A program made the position numbers and the translations under genes. Shown here piece after piece: positions 47,894 through 60,890 of a DNA stretch of 64,000 nt. The notes under the pieces were generated by a model, which saw only the letters and a program-made list of their open reading frames with translations, had not been told where the DNA came from and made no database searches. Numbering within the stretch: the first letter of the stretch is position 1; each line of letters starts with the position of its first letter. Origin of the DNA: Cochliopodium minus (taxonomy: Eukaryota > Discosea > Himatismenida > Cochliopodiidae); NCBI GenBank assembly GCA_024220525.1, contig JAMYWO010000172.1, positions 1 to 64,000 on the forward strand. The letters are read 5' to 3'.

Positions 47894-50800
47894 ATGCAAA
47901 AACAAGTCTCAGATGAGAGAGTTTTGGATTTTCTAAAGAAAGAAGAAGCAATAAAAAGATTTATCTCAAAAGTACTTGAAGTATCATTGAATGGAGATCT
48001 TCATGATTGTAAAATAAAAATATAATAATATATATTTTCCCCCTCCTTATAAATTTGAAAAAAAAAATTCTTCAAATAGTACTCAAAAATGGAATCACTC
48101 TTTGTTATTTGATGCAAGCAATTGAACCAAGATCAATTCCAAAAATACAAGAACAAACAAATCAAATATATAAATTTAAAGAGAATATTTACTTTTTCAT
48201 ACAAGCCACATTAGATTTTGGTGTTCCTGAAATCAAAATTTTTAGAGATGTAGATTTATTGGAAGGAAATGGAATGGCAAAAGTAAAAAAAATTCAATTT
48301 TATTCAAATCAATCCTTAAATCGATTTGATATTTAGGTTGTGGAGGTGATTTTTAAACTATTTGAACATTATCAATCTAAAATATCGAAAAAATATAGTG
48401 TCTCGCAGATTTGGTAAACATTTCTCAAAATTAAATATTAAATTTTAAATTATGCTTTGTTGAAAACAAATATATCCAAATAAAATAACTCAATAAATAA
48501 TAGATTAATTTGGCATATCCATTGACTCAAATTCTTTTGAAAAACTATCTAATTCAATTAATTCTCATAATTCTATTTTTTTATTTTTATTTTTATTATT
48601 TTTTCTTTTAGGCGAATAGAGCATCAAAAGAGAAAAATTTTCCAGTATTGGATATCCCTACCAATTGGACATTGGATAAAGTAAAAGAGTTGGATCCAAC
48701 CAAATTGAAACAAATTAAAGAACAATTATCGAAGATCAGAGAAGCTCCAGTTAATACTGGAAGAAAATTAGTGAAGATGTCATCTGCCATTTTTAGAAGA
48801 AAACTTCAATTATTTTCGAATAATCAAATTGATAGTAAGTATCCTTTTAAACTATACAATCTAATTTATCAATTAATCAATTTATTTCAATCAATTTTTA
48901 GTGGATAAGCTTGATAAGGGTGTTGCAAGGTTTCAAGCATTGTTTCGTGGTCATACCGCAAGAAAAGCATACAAAAAAAGAAGTATATTTTTCCTTATTT
49001 CATTATTAAAAACTAAATAAAAAAATATTTTGGAAACATCAAAGATATATTATTTAAATAGAAGATATAATAATAATTTGAGAAAGTATAATTTTATTTA
49101 TAACAGAGAAATACTCAAATTATAATGTTTTGCAAGATAATATTCAATTCTCTTTTTATATCGGAATTAAATTTTTTTTTTTGAACTAATTTAACTTTTC
49201 GTTCCATGCAAAAATTAAAAAGTGAGAGATGCAGCATATAGAGAAAGAGTGGCAAAGGAAATTTTACAAACAGAAATAAGTTATGTGGAAGCATTGGGGA
49301 TATGTATAGAAGTTTTTTTGGAGCCCCTAGAACAAATGTCCAAAGGAAAGAAAGCACTCCTCACTGGCGATCAAATCAAACAAATTTTTTCAGAGATTAG
49401 AGTACTTCATGGATTTAACACTAAACTTCTTAATTCTCTTCAACCCGTTGTGAAATCCTGGTATGCTCAGTGTAATCCTCCTTTTTTTTAAATTTTCAAA
49501 TATTTTTTTTTTCAAAATTTTTTTGTTTATCATTGTATAGCTTGTTTGGGAGACATTTTCCTATCTATTGTTCAATTTTTAAAAGTGTACACTGGTTATG
49601 TAATCTTTTTTTTGTTTAATAAATTCCACTTTTACCTTTTTATTTTATTTTTTTATTATAAATTAATTTTTTAATTTTTTTATTAAATTAAATTAATTTT
49701 ATTAAATTCAAACATTGATATATCCAATTATTTTATAAATTCATATACTTAAACTTATTTATAACCTTAATGTCTTCAATAAATTGAATAAAAAAGGTGC
49801 AAAACTACAATTCGAGTCTCAACGTATTAAACAGCAACATAAAAAACAAAAAACTTCAAAAGTTTCTTTTGGCAGGAAAAGACAACGTAAAGTCAAAGGG
49901 AAGAGACCTCCAAGCATTTCTCATCCAACCCATTCAACGTATCCCCAGATACAGTCTTTTGCTTAATGATCTTTTAAAAAACACGTGGAATGATCATCCC
50001 GATAAAGGAAGTCTTCAAAAAGCTAATGATGAAATCCAGAAAATCGCCACTTTTTTGAATGAGAAGAAAAGGGAGGCTGAGAACATGAACAAGGTTCAGC
50101 AGATTCAGGATATCATTCATCGTACCAACGACAAGTTTAGTTTGATTTCTGCTGGCAGAATCATGCTTTATGAGGGTAAAATATTCTATATATAAATACT
50201 TTCCTAATTGAATATTTTTTATTATCTTTGATTTTTTAAATTTTTTATTGTAAATTTTTTTTTGTGATGTCTTGGATTTTTTCTTTTATTTTTGTTTATC
50301 ATATTTTTTTATTTTATTCTGTTATTTTTTTCAATTAATTTTTCATTCATATTTTTTTCCTTGATTTATATTTTTTTCATTTTTTTTTCAGATTTTTAAA
50401 TTTTTTGTTTTTAAATTTTTTGTTTAGGGGATGTGCTCGATAAGAAAGAAAAACCATTGGCGATATATCTGTTCAACAATATGGTAGTAGAAATGGAGAA
50501 AATGAATAAACCAAAGGATGAGAAAGTTTCTATTTACGAAGACGAAGAGAGGTTGAAATACATTAAATTCAAAGATGCCTACACCATCAGTGACAATTTT
50601 AGTTACACAGTCTCTACTCCAAAGTAAAATTTCTTTTTAAAAAAAATTAATTCAAACATTTTTCAATTTATTATTTTGAATTTATATTTATTCATTTTAA
50701 TTTTATATATTTTAAATAATTTTATATTTTTTAATTTTTTTTTTAAATTTAATTTTTAATTTTTGTTTTTATATTTAACAAATTCCATTATTTTTTTCAT

Positions 50801-51777
50801 TTTTTAATTAGTGAAGGACAAACGAACCCACCATACTCAATAACAATGCAAGTTCAACCAAGAGAAATTACTTTTTATTTTCATGCAGAAAAGTTGTTTG
50901 AGGGATGGAAGAGTCAACTGGAACAACTCAAAGAGAAACTTCACACTTCCAAAGTACACAAGGAGCAGGCTTCCAAAGGAAAGGAGGGGAACAGTAAAGA
51001 TTCTTTGAGCACTCCAAACACTCCCACTTTGCGTCCTGAAGAGGAACTTTTGTTGAGAAAAAAGAAAATGAGCTTTTCTCCTTCTACCAACGTTTCCATC
51101 AGCCAGGTTCCTTTTCTTAAAATTATTTACTTATTTATCTGTTTAAAAACATTTTTTATTCATTTTTTTCTCATTTTTTTAATTTAAAAAATTTTTCTTC
51201 CCCTTGTTTTATTTACATCATTTTTCCTAGGATTTGAAGGATTCATCGAGTGAAGAAAAAAATAAGAATTTGAGACAATCTTCTCCGAATAACTCAAGCC
51301 AAAAACTCACTCCCAGCAACCTTTCCCTCAACAGAAGTTCCACCGATACTAACAGCACAATATTGAAAGAAAACAATGAAGACACTGAAAAGAAAAATGA
51401 TGTTAACAAAGATGAGCCTAAAAAACCAGAAGTAAAACTGTTTAAATCTTCATTTATCTCTTTAATATTTTTATTTTATTTTATTATAATTTTATTTTAT
51501 TTTTACTTTAATTTTTTAAACGTTTTGTTTTTAGGAGACTCCAAAGATTGAAAACAATTCTCCAAAATCAGAGCCTAACAATGGTAACACCAAAAGTGAA
51601 AAACAACCCATTCCTAAAAAAACTGTAGAAATAAAACCAAAGAAAGAGAAAGAAAAAAAATCTAAAAAGGACAAAAAAACCAAAAAAGGAGGAAACCAAG
51701 ATGATGAATGGGAAAAGATTATCCAATCTAATTTGATAACTGGTCCAAAAAACAAAAAAAATACTGAGAATAAATAA
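47894..51777 (+). CDS. Rho guanine-nucleotide exchange factor with CH, IQ, DH and PH domains
   Basis: Twelve exons: 47894-48008, 48080-48282, 48337-48413, 48612-48834, 48902-48982, 49223-49471, 49541-49599, 49797-50175, 50428-50623, 50812-51106, 51231-51431, 51535-51777; about 773 residues. About 25-130 is a calponin-homology domain (LLKNGITLCYLMQAIEP, FGVPEIKIFRDVDLLEGNGM). About 210-232 is an IQ motif (ARFQALFRGHTARKAY). About 235-460 is a DH domain (YRERVAKEILQTEISYVEAL, LGDIFLSIVQFLKVYTGY, LQAFLIQPIQRIPRYSLLL). About 465-570 is a PH domain, and a Ser/Lys-rich tail follows. It should load Rho/Rac with GTP, with actin and calmodulin input from CH and IQ. At the 48413/48612 junction the normal GT-AG splice leaves the frame off by one base; all other junctions agree. 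Confidence 0.85.
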
Positions 51778-52037
51778 ATATAAAAAAAATTATAAAATAA
51801 AAATTTTGCTCAAAATAAAAAGAAAAATAATATTTCGTTTCAACTTTTCTTTTTCAATTTTGGTTATACAACATAACTTTTGTTATTAAAATTTTATTTT
51901 TAATTTGAAAGATTTTGTTTAAAAAAAGAAAAAGAAGATAGGGTAAATTTTGGTTCTTTGTATCTTTTTGAATAAGCAGCAGTTTTTGAAATTATTTTAG
52001 TTTTTCTTTTTGATTCTCACAAAAATTAAAAAAAAAA

Positions 52038-55000
52038 ATGATACCAAACAGACCAAATTTATTGCCTCCTGGAATTAAACCAAATATTTTCCAACCACCC
52101 CAAGAACAATTCCATCAAAATAATAATCCAAACAATTCAATCGTCTCAGGTAAAATAAAAATTTTATAAAACAGAAGAAAAAAAAAATATTATATTTATA
52201 GTTTAAAAAAGTGGTATTGAAAGTATTGAAAAGAAAAATTGTACACCTTTTTTTTTACCTTTATTTTTTAAACTAAAATCCTATTCCCTAAAAAACACAA
52301 TAAACCAGGATTTATACCTTCTCAAAACTTATATACATCACCCATAATTCAAAGAAATCCCAATATTGGAATACAGAATACTCCAACAACCATTTCATCT
52401 GCACCTGTCAATAATATTGTTAACCCCAACAATAACATCATAAACAACAATAATAATATACCCACTGTTACCAATGGAGCAAAGAATATTGGATGGATAG
52501 GAAAACTCCCTATCTCAGTGAATGATGAAACAATGAAAGAAATATTGAGCGTAAAAAACAAAAAAAATTCTGAATTTTTCTTAATTTTATTTAACATTTA
52601 TAATCTTTGATACTCTTTATTTAACAGAATCAACAATGATTTTATTCATCTTTTATCTTTATAAAAAATTTTTTTTGTGAGAATTATTAAAACTTTGCTT
52701 ATAATTTGGATTAAAATTTTATATCTCAACTTAAGATACTTTAAACTGTAATTATTCAATGAGGTTCTAAATTATCTATTGTTGAAGTTAATTAATATTG
52801 ATCATTTTACCAACAAATTTTCATTCACAAAAATTCCTTATAGAATTCTTCAATTAAAAGTAATTGGAATCAACTTTTCAACAAAAAATTGTTTTTATAT
52901 TAAAATTGTTTTGAATAGGTTTGTGGAGAATTGGAATCATGGAAAAGAGTTGAAAACCCAGTGCAGGAAAAATTGTTAAATTTTGGATTTTGTGAGTTCA
53001 AAACGAATGATGGTTTGAAAACAGCATCCAAGCTGATCAACAAGCTCCTCATTGGAAACACCTCTATCATCTTCAAGCACGACACCACCCTTCAGAATCA
53101 ATTTTCCTCTCATCTCATTCCCAACGAAACTGATCTTAAAAACAAAATACAATCCATTTTGGATCAACATTCTTCTTCCAATGTTAAATCCGTTGAGATG
53201 GTAAAAAACAAAAAGAAATGTTTTTTTTTCATTAATCATTTATTCCCCAATAAACTACATCTATAATCATATTCAAAACAATATCATCACTCTAAATCAT
53301 TAATTATAGTTAAATTACTTTTCAATTATTATTTAAAATTTTGTTCTCAAAAAAAATCATTTCATTTCAATCATTTTACTTAGTTCTTAATTCTTTGCTC
53401 ATTTATTTTAATACAAGATCATTCAAAATTTGATAAGAAAAAATTTTAGGCATTTTTTATTTTATTTGAAATTATTTTTGTTATTTTTATTATCTTTTAT
53501 TCTTGTTTTATTTTTGTTATTTTGTTATGATATATCATTTAAGTTTTTGAATGATTTTTGTTATTTTCATCAAGAGATTTTTTATTCAAGTTTTTTGAAT
53601 TTTTCATTTTTTTTTTAATGAAAAAGGAAAAGCAAAAGGAAAAAGAAAAGATGTTGAAACAGGAGGAGATGCTGAAAAAAAAAGAGGAGATGAGAGAAAA
53701 GGAGAAAAAGAGAAAGGAAAAGGAAAAAATATTCGAAATAGAAAGAGAACGCAGACACAGAAAAAGACAGAAAGAAGACCGTTCTTTTTCAGAATTGGAG
53801 AAAGAGTGGATTTCTAAAGAGAAAAAAAAACAAAGAGAAGACAGATACGAAGATGAAAGATCTGACAAAGATAAAGATTTACGCCTCACTCTTTTACAGT
53901 TATCCCTTTTTTTAATAATTTTTTTATTTTATTATTTTTTTATTTTTTATTTTTATTAATTTATTATTTTCAATATTTTCTTCTTTAATAATATTATTAT
54001 TTTTATAATTTTTTAAATTTTATTTTTTATAATTTGAGAACTATTTATTTTTATTTTTTATTTTTGTAATTGAATAGATTTAATTTATTCATTTTTTTAT
54101 TTTAGATTGTGATGAACTGTTTTCATTTTTTAATTCTTTTATATCCTTATTCATTTAAAAATAATTTTTTTTTTTTTTTTATTGGTTTTTTTAAATTTAT
54201 TCTCAATTATTTTTGTTTTTCTCATTTATTCTTCTTAAAAAAAAAAAAAACAGAGATTATTCATCATTGGACGAAAGAAGAAGAAAAAGGAGAATAGATC
54301 AAAAAACGAGGCAGGCAGAAAAACAACAGGACGAATTGGATCGTAATGAAATTTTAAGAAAAGAAGAGGAGGAGAAAAGAAAAGAAGAGGAGAGAAAACG
54401 TAAAGAAGAAGAAAGAAACAAACAAATTCAAATCGAAAAAGAAACCCTCGAAAAACAATTATTGGAAGCCGAAAAATTAAAAGAAAAATTACTAAGAGGT
54501 AAAAAAAATTATTTATTATTTATCAATGTTTATGATTTATGATTTATTTTATTTTTTATTAACTTTTGTTTTCTTTTTATTTTTTCATTTTCTAACCTCA
54601 TTTTATTTTTATTTTATTTATTTTTATTTTTATTTTCTATTTTTTTATTTTTTTATTTTTTAATTTTATTTATCTTAATTTTTATAGGGCAAAAAAAAGT
54701 GGTGGGAAATGTGAATGCAATAAATCCAACACCTCCAACAATAAGTTTTCCAACACAAAACAACCTCCCTCCTCCTCCTGAATCCTTCATTTTGGAACCA
54801 GAAGCAAAGAAAACTCTCTCCATCAATTTCAACGTAAATGATCCCTCCAACAACAACCATAATGACTCTAACAGCAATAATAACAACAATGATGACATGG
54901 ATGTCAACGAAAACTTCCGCGTTGTAAAAAAAAAAATTTACAAAAAATTTTTAGTTTCATTTTTTTATTAATTATTTAAATTTGTCAATTTTTTTTTTTT

Positions 55001-55572
55001 TCATATTAAATTTTTTATTTTAATTTTTTTTCTTTATTATTCCTATATTTTGCTTTTAAAATATGATTTTCTTTTTAATTTAATATTATTTTTGATTTTC
55101 TTTACGATTTTTTTTTTTAAAAAACGAAAAGGACGAAGAGAACAAAGGAGAAACAGAAGAACACGATCATCCGCTGAGAAAGAAAAACTTGGTGGCACCC
55201 CTCATCTTTGACAAAAAGCAAAAAGAAAAGATCACCCAGCTCGTCATCGAAAAAGTCCCCAAAGACAAGGAGCAGCTCTACGCCTTTGAAATCGATTGGG
55301 TGATAGTAGAAAGCAATGATATCGTAGAGGGTAAATTAAAACCATGGATCTCTTCTAAAATCAAAGAATTTTTAGGTGGAGAAGAACCTGATTTGGTTGA
55401 TTTTGTTTTACATTTGATTCGTGAGAAAAAGTCTCCTCAGGATATTGAGAACAGTCCTTTGTCTGAAGTTTTTGAGAGTGAGCTTCCTGACTTTGTTTTC
55501 AAGTTGTGGCGTCTTTTCGTCTTTGAAATCCTTTCTGTCAGAACTATTTTGGGTGAAATTCAAAAAAAATAA
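52038..55572 (+). CDS. RBM25: RBM25-like splicing factor (RRM, charged region, PWI domain)
   Basis: Seven exons (52038-52149, 52309-52550, 52919-53200, 53627-53898, 54254-54498, 54688-54923, 55132-55572) join in frame to 609 residues. The N-terminus is Pro/Asn-rich (NRPNLLPPGIKPNIFQPP). About 95-175 is an RRM (GWIGKLPISVNDETMKEI, NFGFCEFKTNDGLKTASKLI). About 212-385 is a Lys/Glu/Arg coiled charged block. From about 490 to the end is a PWI domain (LVIEKVPKDKEQLYAFEIDW, LKPWISSKIKEFLGGEEPDL, LPDFVFKLWRLFVFEI). This order is diagnostic of RBM25, a U1-associated regulator of 5' splice-site choice (Snu71 in yeast). The exon 4 donor reads GTTATC, less typical than other donors here. Confidence 0.92.
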
Positions 55573-55813
55573 AAAGTATTTAAATTATTTTTCAAAACTT
55601 CTTCCTTTTTCTTTTTTTGAAAGATTACATTTTTAAATTTTTCCAAAAGATTGGTGTTTTATTTTCATAGTTTGGAACAAGATTCTTTTTTGCGATCCAT
55701 TTATATAATTTCTCCACAGTTCAAATCAAAATTCAAAGAAAGTGTTGGCTCAATCTTTTTGTTTGTCTTGTTAAATTTTGATCATGATTCACTGATAAAA
55801 AAAAAATAAAAAA

Positions 55814-58800
55814 ATGGAAAATAAATCAGGCAATAATATTGAAGAGCAATTCAGGAAGATTGTTGGAGAATATTCCAAATTAAAGACAAAGAATGGAGTA
55901 TTGAAGAAAGCATATTTGGAACAAAATGAAGAAATCCAAAAGCTAAATGAGCTTGTAAAAACAAAAGAACAACAATCAAGGGAATCAAGCATCGAAATTG
56001 ATAAACTCCAATTCAACAATGAAAGATTAACAAAGAGATGTTCTTTATTAGTTGAACAGATAGAAGAAATGAAGACAAAGGGAGGTGGAGGTTGGTTTGG
56101 TGGGAAAGCAGAGATTCAGAAGCTCAAAAATCAGATGAATGTTTTACAGGATGAATTGTCCATCAAAATCAAGGAGAATGAGAGCCTTCATATCAAAATC
56201 TTTGAGATGAATCGTGAATTTAACACTAAGATTGATAATTTAAACATCCAAATGAAACAACAGATCGAATCCAAACAAAAATTTGGTAAAAAAAAAAAAA
56301 TATAATAATTGATTTTTGGTATATATTAATTTCTTTCTGGATCAATTGACAATATAATCCTTTGTCTCAATAAAATATAAACAAAAAAAATTCAAATTTG
56401 TTTGTAAAAATTTAATGGATCAATATACAAATGATATAAACGATTTCATTGATTCATCATCATTTCATCATAAATTGAAAATTGATTCTAATCAAATAAG
56501 CATATTTTATAATTACAAATAAATTTTCATCTTTGGATTGATATTTAATTTCAAAACAAAACTCGAAATGAATAAATCTTTGAAATGAATTTTGAATTTT
56601 GTTGCTTCATCTTTCAAAAAATTTTTAATTTTTTTTTTTTTTCTTTTGAAATACAGAGGAAGAAACAGGCACAAAAACGAAAGAATACGAAGAAGAAATC
56701 AAAAAGATAAGCACAGAAAAAGAAAAGGTAGAGGGAGAAAACCAAACAAACTTGAAAAACTATTTAAACATGAATCAACTTTACAACAATTTGAAATCTG
56801 ATTCTTCTTTTCAAATTTCTCAATTAAACACTCAGTTCAACCAACTTGATTCTCTTTTTCTCAAAAAAGTTCCTTTTAATGATTCTTCCCTTTCCCTCCT
56901 CCATTCTTATAATCTTCCCTCCTTTTCCTCTTTCGTAAAAAAAATTTAAAACTTTCATTTTTTAAATTTTTTTTTTTTTTATTTTTCTATTTTTTATTTT
57001 ATTTTTTATTTTTTATCTTTTTATTTTTTATTTTTTATCTTTTATTTTTTTATTTTATTTTTTATTTTTTATTTATTTTTATTTTTTTATTTTTAATTAA
57101 TATGAATGTTATTTTCGAAAATAATTTCATTTGAAAAAAAAAAAAAAAAGAAAAGGGAAGAAGAAGTGATGAAGGGAATGATGGAATCATTTGGAAAAAT
57201 ATGCAAAGTGCAAACGAAAATAAACAACAATTTGTGTGAAAAGATGGAAATTAAAAACAGAAACGCATCCCCCACACTCGTTTCCCTCCACAAAAAATTC
57301 ATCACCCAACTCAAAAAACAAAACAGTATTCTCGAAAACAATGTTCAATCCACTTTTCATTTCCCTTCTCTTTTTCTCTATAAAAATCTTTGCGGAAATA
57401 ATTTATCGGAGAAAAAAGAGATCGAAATTTCTTCGGAGGAAATTTTGAATAAAAGTTCCGAACAGATTTCTTTTTTCTTTAAAAGTATTTCCGAACTCGT
57501 TTTTTCTCTTCGTAAAGCAAACAGTTACCAACTTTTAGTTCTTCAACAATACAACTTGACCCAATCAATGAGTTCTTCCCTTCAATCAAGTTATTCTCAT
57601 TTAAATCTAATTTATTCCCGCTCCTCCTCCTCTCTTTCCAAACTTTTATCTCATTTAAAACTTTTGTTCTTTTACTTTTTTCGTCCCTCTTCTCCCTTCC
57701 CTTCCTCTCCTCCCTTCCCTTTCTCTCCTTCCAAAAAAAAATCTCTCCAAAACGATACTCTTTCGTAAAAGAAACCTTTTTTATTTTGTTTTGTTTTTCT
57801 TTTTCTTTTTCTTTTTCTTTTTATTTTTCTTTTTATTTTATTTTTATTTTATTTTTATTTTATTTTTATTTTAAAAATTTTGTGATTTTTTAGTTAACTT
57901 TTCTTTTTTATTAGAATTTTTTGTAATTTTTTTCATCACCTTTTATTTTCTTTTTTATCATTTTGAAACATCAAAAAAATAAATCTTTTTTTTTGATTTG
58001 AAAATAATGAAAATGAAAATTTTATTTAAAAAAAAAAGTGATTCATGTGGTGAGGACATATTTTCAACATTTCAACAAAATTCAGAGAAAATAGATTTTT
58101 CATCTCAACAACAACTCTTTGACGTTCTCAATCAACACAACAAAGAAAATCAATCCAACAACTATTTTCATAAAAACGAAGAAAATAATCAGGAAAATAA
58201 AGAAAATAATAAGGGAACTAATCAGGAAAATAAAGAAAATAATAAGGGAACTAATCAGGAAAATAAAATTGACACAAAGCATTCCCCTCTTTCTTCTTCT
58301 CTTATTTCTTTTAATTCTTTTCTCTTTGATATTTCTTTGAGTGAACAAATTCACATTTCCGAAGAAAACATTCCTTTCATTTTCAAACAAACTCTTTCTT
58401 CTCTTTCCCTTTTAAAGCAAATCTCTCTTCGTACTCCCCTTTTTTCACTTATTTTTAAATTTATTTCTATTTAATTTTAATATTTTTAATTTTAATATTT
58501 TTGATTTTAATATTTTTAATTTTAATATTTTAATTTTACTTTTATTTCTTTATTTTAATATTTTGATTTTAATATTTTTAATTTTACTTTTATTTCTTTA
58601 TTTTAATATTTTTAATTTTAATATTTTTTACATTTCAATTTTTTAAAATTTTTCTTCAAATAGAAAAAGTGGAAAAGTTGGAGGAAATTTTGAGGATTGA
58701 AAAAGAAGAAAGATTGAAAACAACAAAAAACCTCACCGAAAACAACTCTGATCTCGAAAAATTGGACAAAGAATGCAAAGAAAGTGAAAAAGATATTTCT

Positions 58801-60811
58801 TACGAAATTTCCAAAATCGAACTTTTAATGGAAAACTTTGTCAACTTTTCAACCAAAAAAATCAAATCTAAAATTAGGTAATAAAAAAAAAAATAATAAT
58901 AAAACATAAAAAAAATAATAATCATAAAAATAAAAATTAAAATGAAAAATATTTAAAAATAAAATATGAAATCTCAAAGAAATAAAAGTAAAAATAATAA
59001 AAGAATAATAAGTTAAAAAATGAAAAAATAAAAATATAATTTTCACATTTAAAAAAAAAAAGAGGGGAAGAAGTGGAACACATGGACAGTCATTTAACCA
59101 ACAAAAAGAAAGAGATGGAAGAAAGTGTGAACTACTTGTCCTCCATCAACGATCAAGTGGGGAAAAACGAATCGATAAACTACCCCCTCTCCCTCCTCCT
59201 CTTCGATAATTTCTCCTCTTTTGTCTCCTCTTTTCAAACCAAACAGTCTCACATCCATTCCCTCAATCACCAACTTTCTCTCCTTCAAAAAGAAAACAAA
59301 AACCAACAAATTGTAAAAAAATTTAAAATTTTTATTTTTTAACTTTATTTTTTTTATTTTATTTTTTTAATTTTATTTTTTTAAATTTTAATTTTTTTTT
59401 TTTTACAATTTTTTATTATTAGATTTTCTCGCAACAAAAAGATCTTTTGGCATCAAAACAAAACAAAATTAACAGTCTCATGCTTGATCTCTCAAGCTTC
59501 CAAAACAACAGCAATAATAACAAAAAACCCCCCTCTCCCTATGGCTCCTCTTCTGGAAATCATTCCCCTTACGGTTCCTCTTCTGGTAATTAAAATTTAA
59601 AAATGAATCATTAATAAATTTTTATTTTTTCTTTACTTTATTTTTTTCTTTAATTTTTTTATTTTTTTTTTTTCTCTTTAATAAACTTTTTAAAAATTAA
59701 TTTCTTAATCTCCTGTTTAAAAAGGAAATGTACAACCATATGGATCATCATCAAATGTGTTTGAATCCACTCAAAACAGTCTCCTCACTCCCTCTCTCCT
59801 ACCCTCCAACCTTTCTAATAACCCCACCCCTAATCTTTCCAACAACAACAATTCTAATGTATCAAATAACAACTCTCAACTTTCCGAAACGAATCTTCGA
59901 AACAACCAAAAAATAGGCCTTTTAGAGAACCACAGCAACACCAATAATGAAATGAAAAAAGAGGTGAATAAAGAGGTGAGCCTTATTTCTTTTATTCCTT
60001 CTTCTCAACCTCTTTCCAATACTCCTACTTTTACTCCTTCTCTTACCCCTTCCAATTCTCCTTTCAATACTCCTTCCATTCAAAATAAGAGTGGAGAAGG
60101 AAAGGAAATCACTTCAAATGATCTCATCAGTTTTTCTAGTTTACCTCAAATGTCTTTTAAAATTGAAGAAACTTTTCTTGTTGATGATCCTCAAAAAACA
60201 TCCCACTCCAACAACTCTCTTCTCAATGATAATAACAATGGTTCAAATAACAAAAATGAAAAAAAATTGTTGGGTAGCTCTTATTCCATTAAAGTCATGG
60301 ACGAATCTGGAAATCATTCTTCTGTAAATTCTTTCAAACCTTTTTTTTTTTTTACTTTCTTTTTAAAATATCAAATTTTTCTCCCAATTAGTACTCTCAA
60401 ACAACGGAAGAAAGTGATAGAGAAAAGCACATGAGAAGGTTTTTTGATAATAAACTAGATCAACTTATTTCTCAGCTTCGAGTAGCTGATGAAAAAGCAG
60501 AGGAGTGGAACAAAAAATACAAGGTCCTTTCAAAAGATATAGAGATAATAAACTCTAATCAGAAAAATATCTCTTTGGAAAAAGAAAACATGGAGAAAAA
60601 ACAAAAAGAAATCGAAGAACAACTCAACTCCTCTGAAGAGAACTACAAGAATCAGATAAAACTTTTATCAAATCATATTTGTTTGCAAAATGAAAAGATC
60701 TCTTCTCAAGAATTAGAAAATGAGAAATCAATCACTGAAAGAGATAAACATATAAAATTGTTAAATGAAAAACTAATGCAATACGAGAAGAAAAACTCTA
60801 GATGGAAATAA
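55814..60811 (+). CDS. PPP1R21: PPP1R21 homologue (KLRAQ protein, FERRY complex subunit)
   Basis: Nine exons (55814-56285, 56657-56934, 57151-57764, 58039-58430, 58664-58877, 59063-59312, 59423-59585, 59725-60323, 60392-60811) sum exactly to 1133 residues. The N-terminal KLRAQ-type coiled coil (IVGEYSKLKTKNGVLKKAYL, LQFNNERLTKRCSLLVEQIE, KIKENESLHIKIFEMNREF) and the motif KVPFNDSSLSLLHSYNLP match human PPP1R21. So does the C-terminal coil (LDQLISQLRVADEKAEEWNK, NYKNQIKLLSNHICLQNEKI). Between them are helical segments and Ser/Asn/Pro-rich inserts. In animals PPP1R21 is a core part of FERRY, a Rab5 effector that ties mRNAs and ribosomes to early endosomes; that role here is inference. The stop is 79 bp from the PSMA3 stop on the other strand. 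Confidence 0.87.
58187..58267 (+). repeat. 33-nt coding tandem repeat
   Basis: Two and a half copies of a 33-nt unit encode NQENKENNKGT in the PPP1R21-like protein. The copies are nearly identical at DNA level, showing recent expansion within a disordered insert. Confidence 0.85.
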
Positions 60812-60890
60812 TTTAATACTAACTTCTTTTTGATTTTTTTAAAAAAAAAAAATTAAATAATTTTTCAATGTTTTAATTTAAATTTTTAAT

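Noticed and set aside
53539-53889. Minus-strand hydrophobic ORF rich in Ser/Phe
   Set aside because: It is the reverse of the Lys/Glu-rich RBM25 exon.
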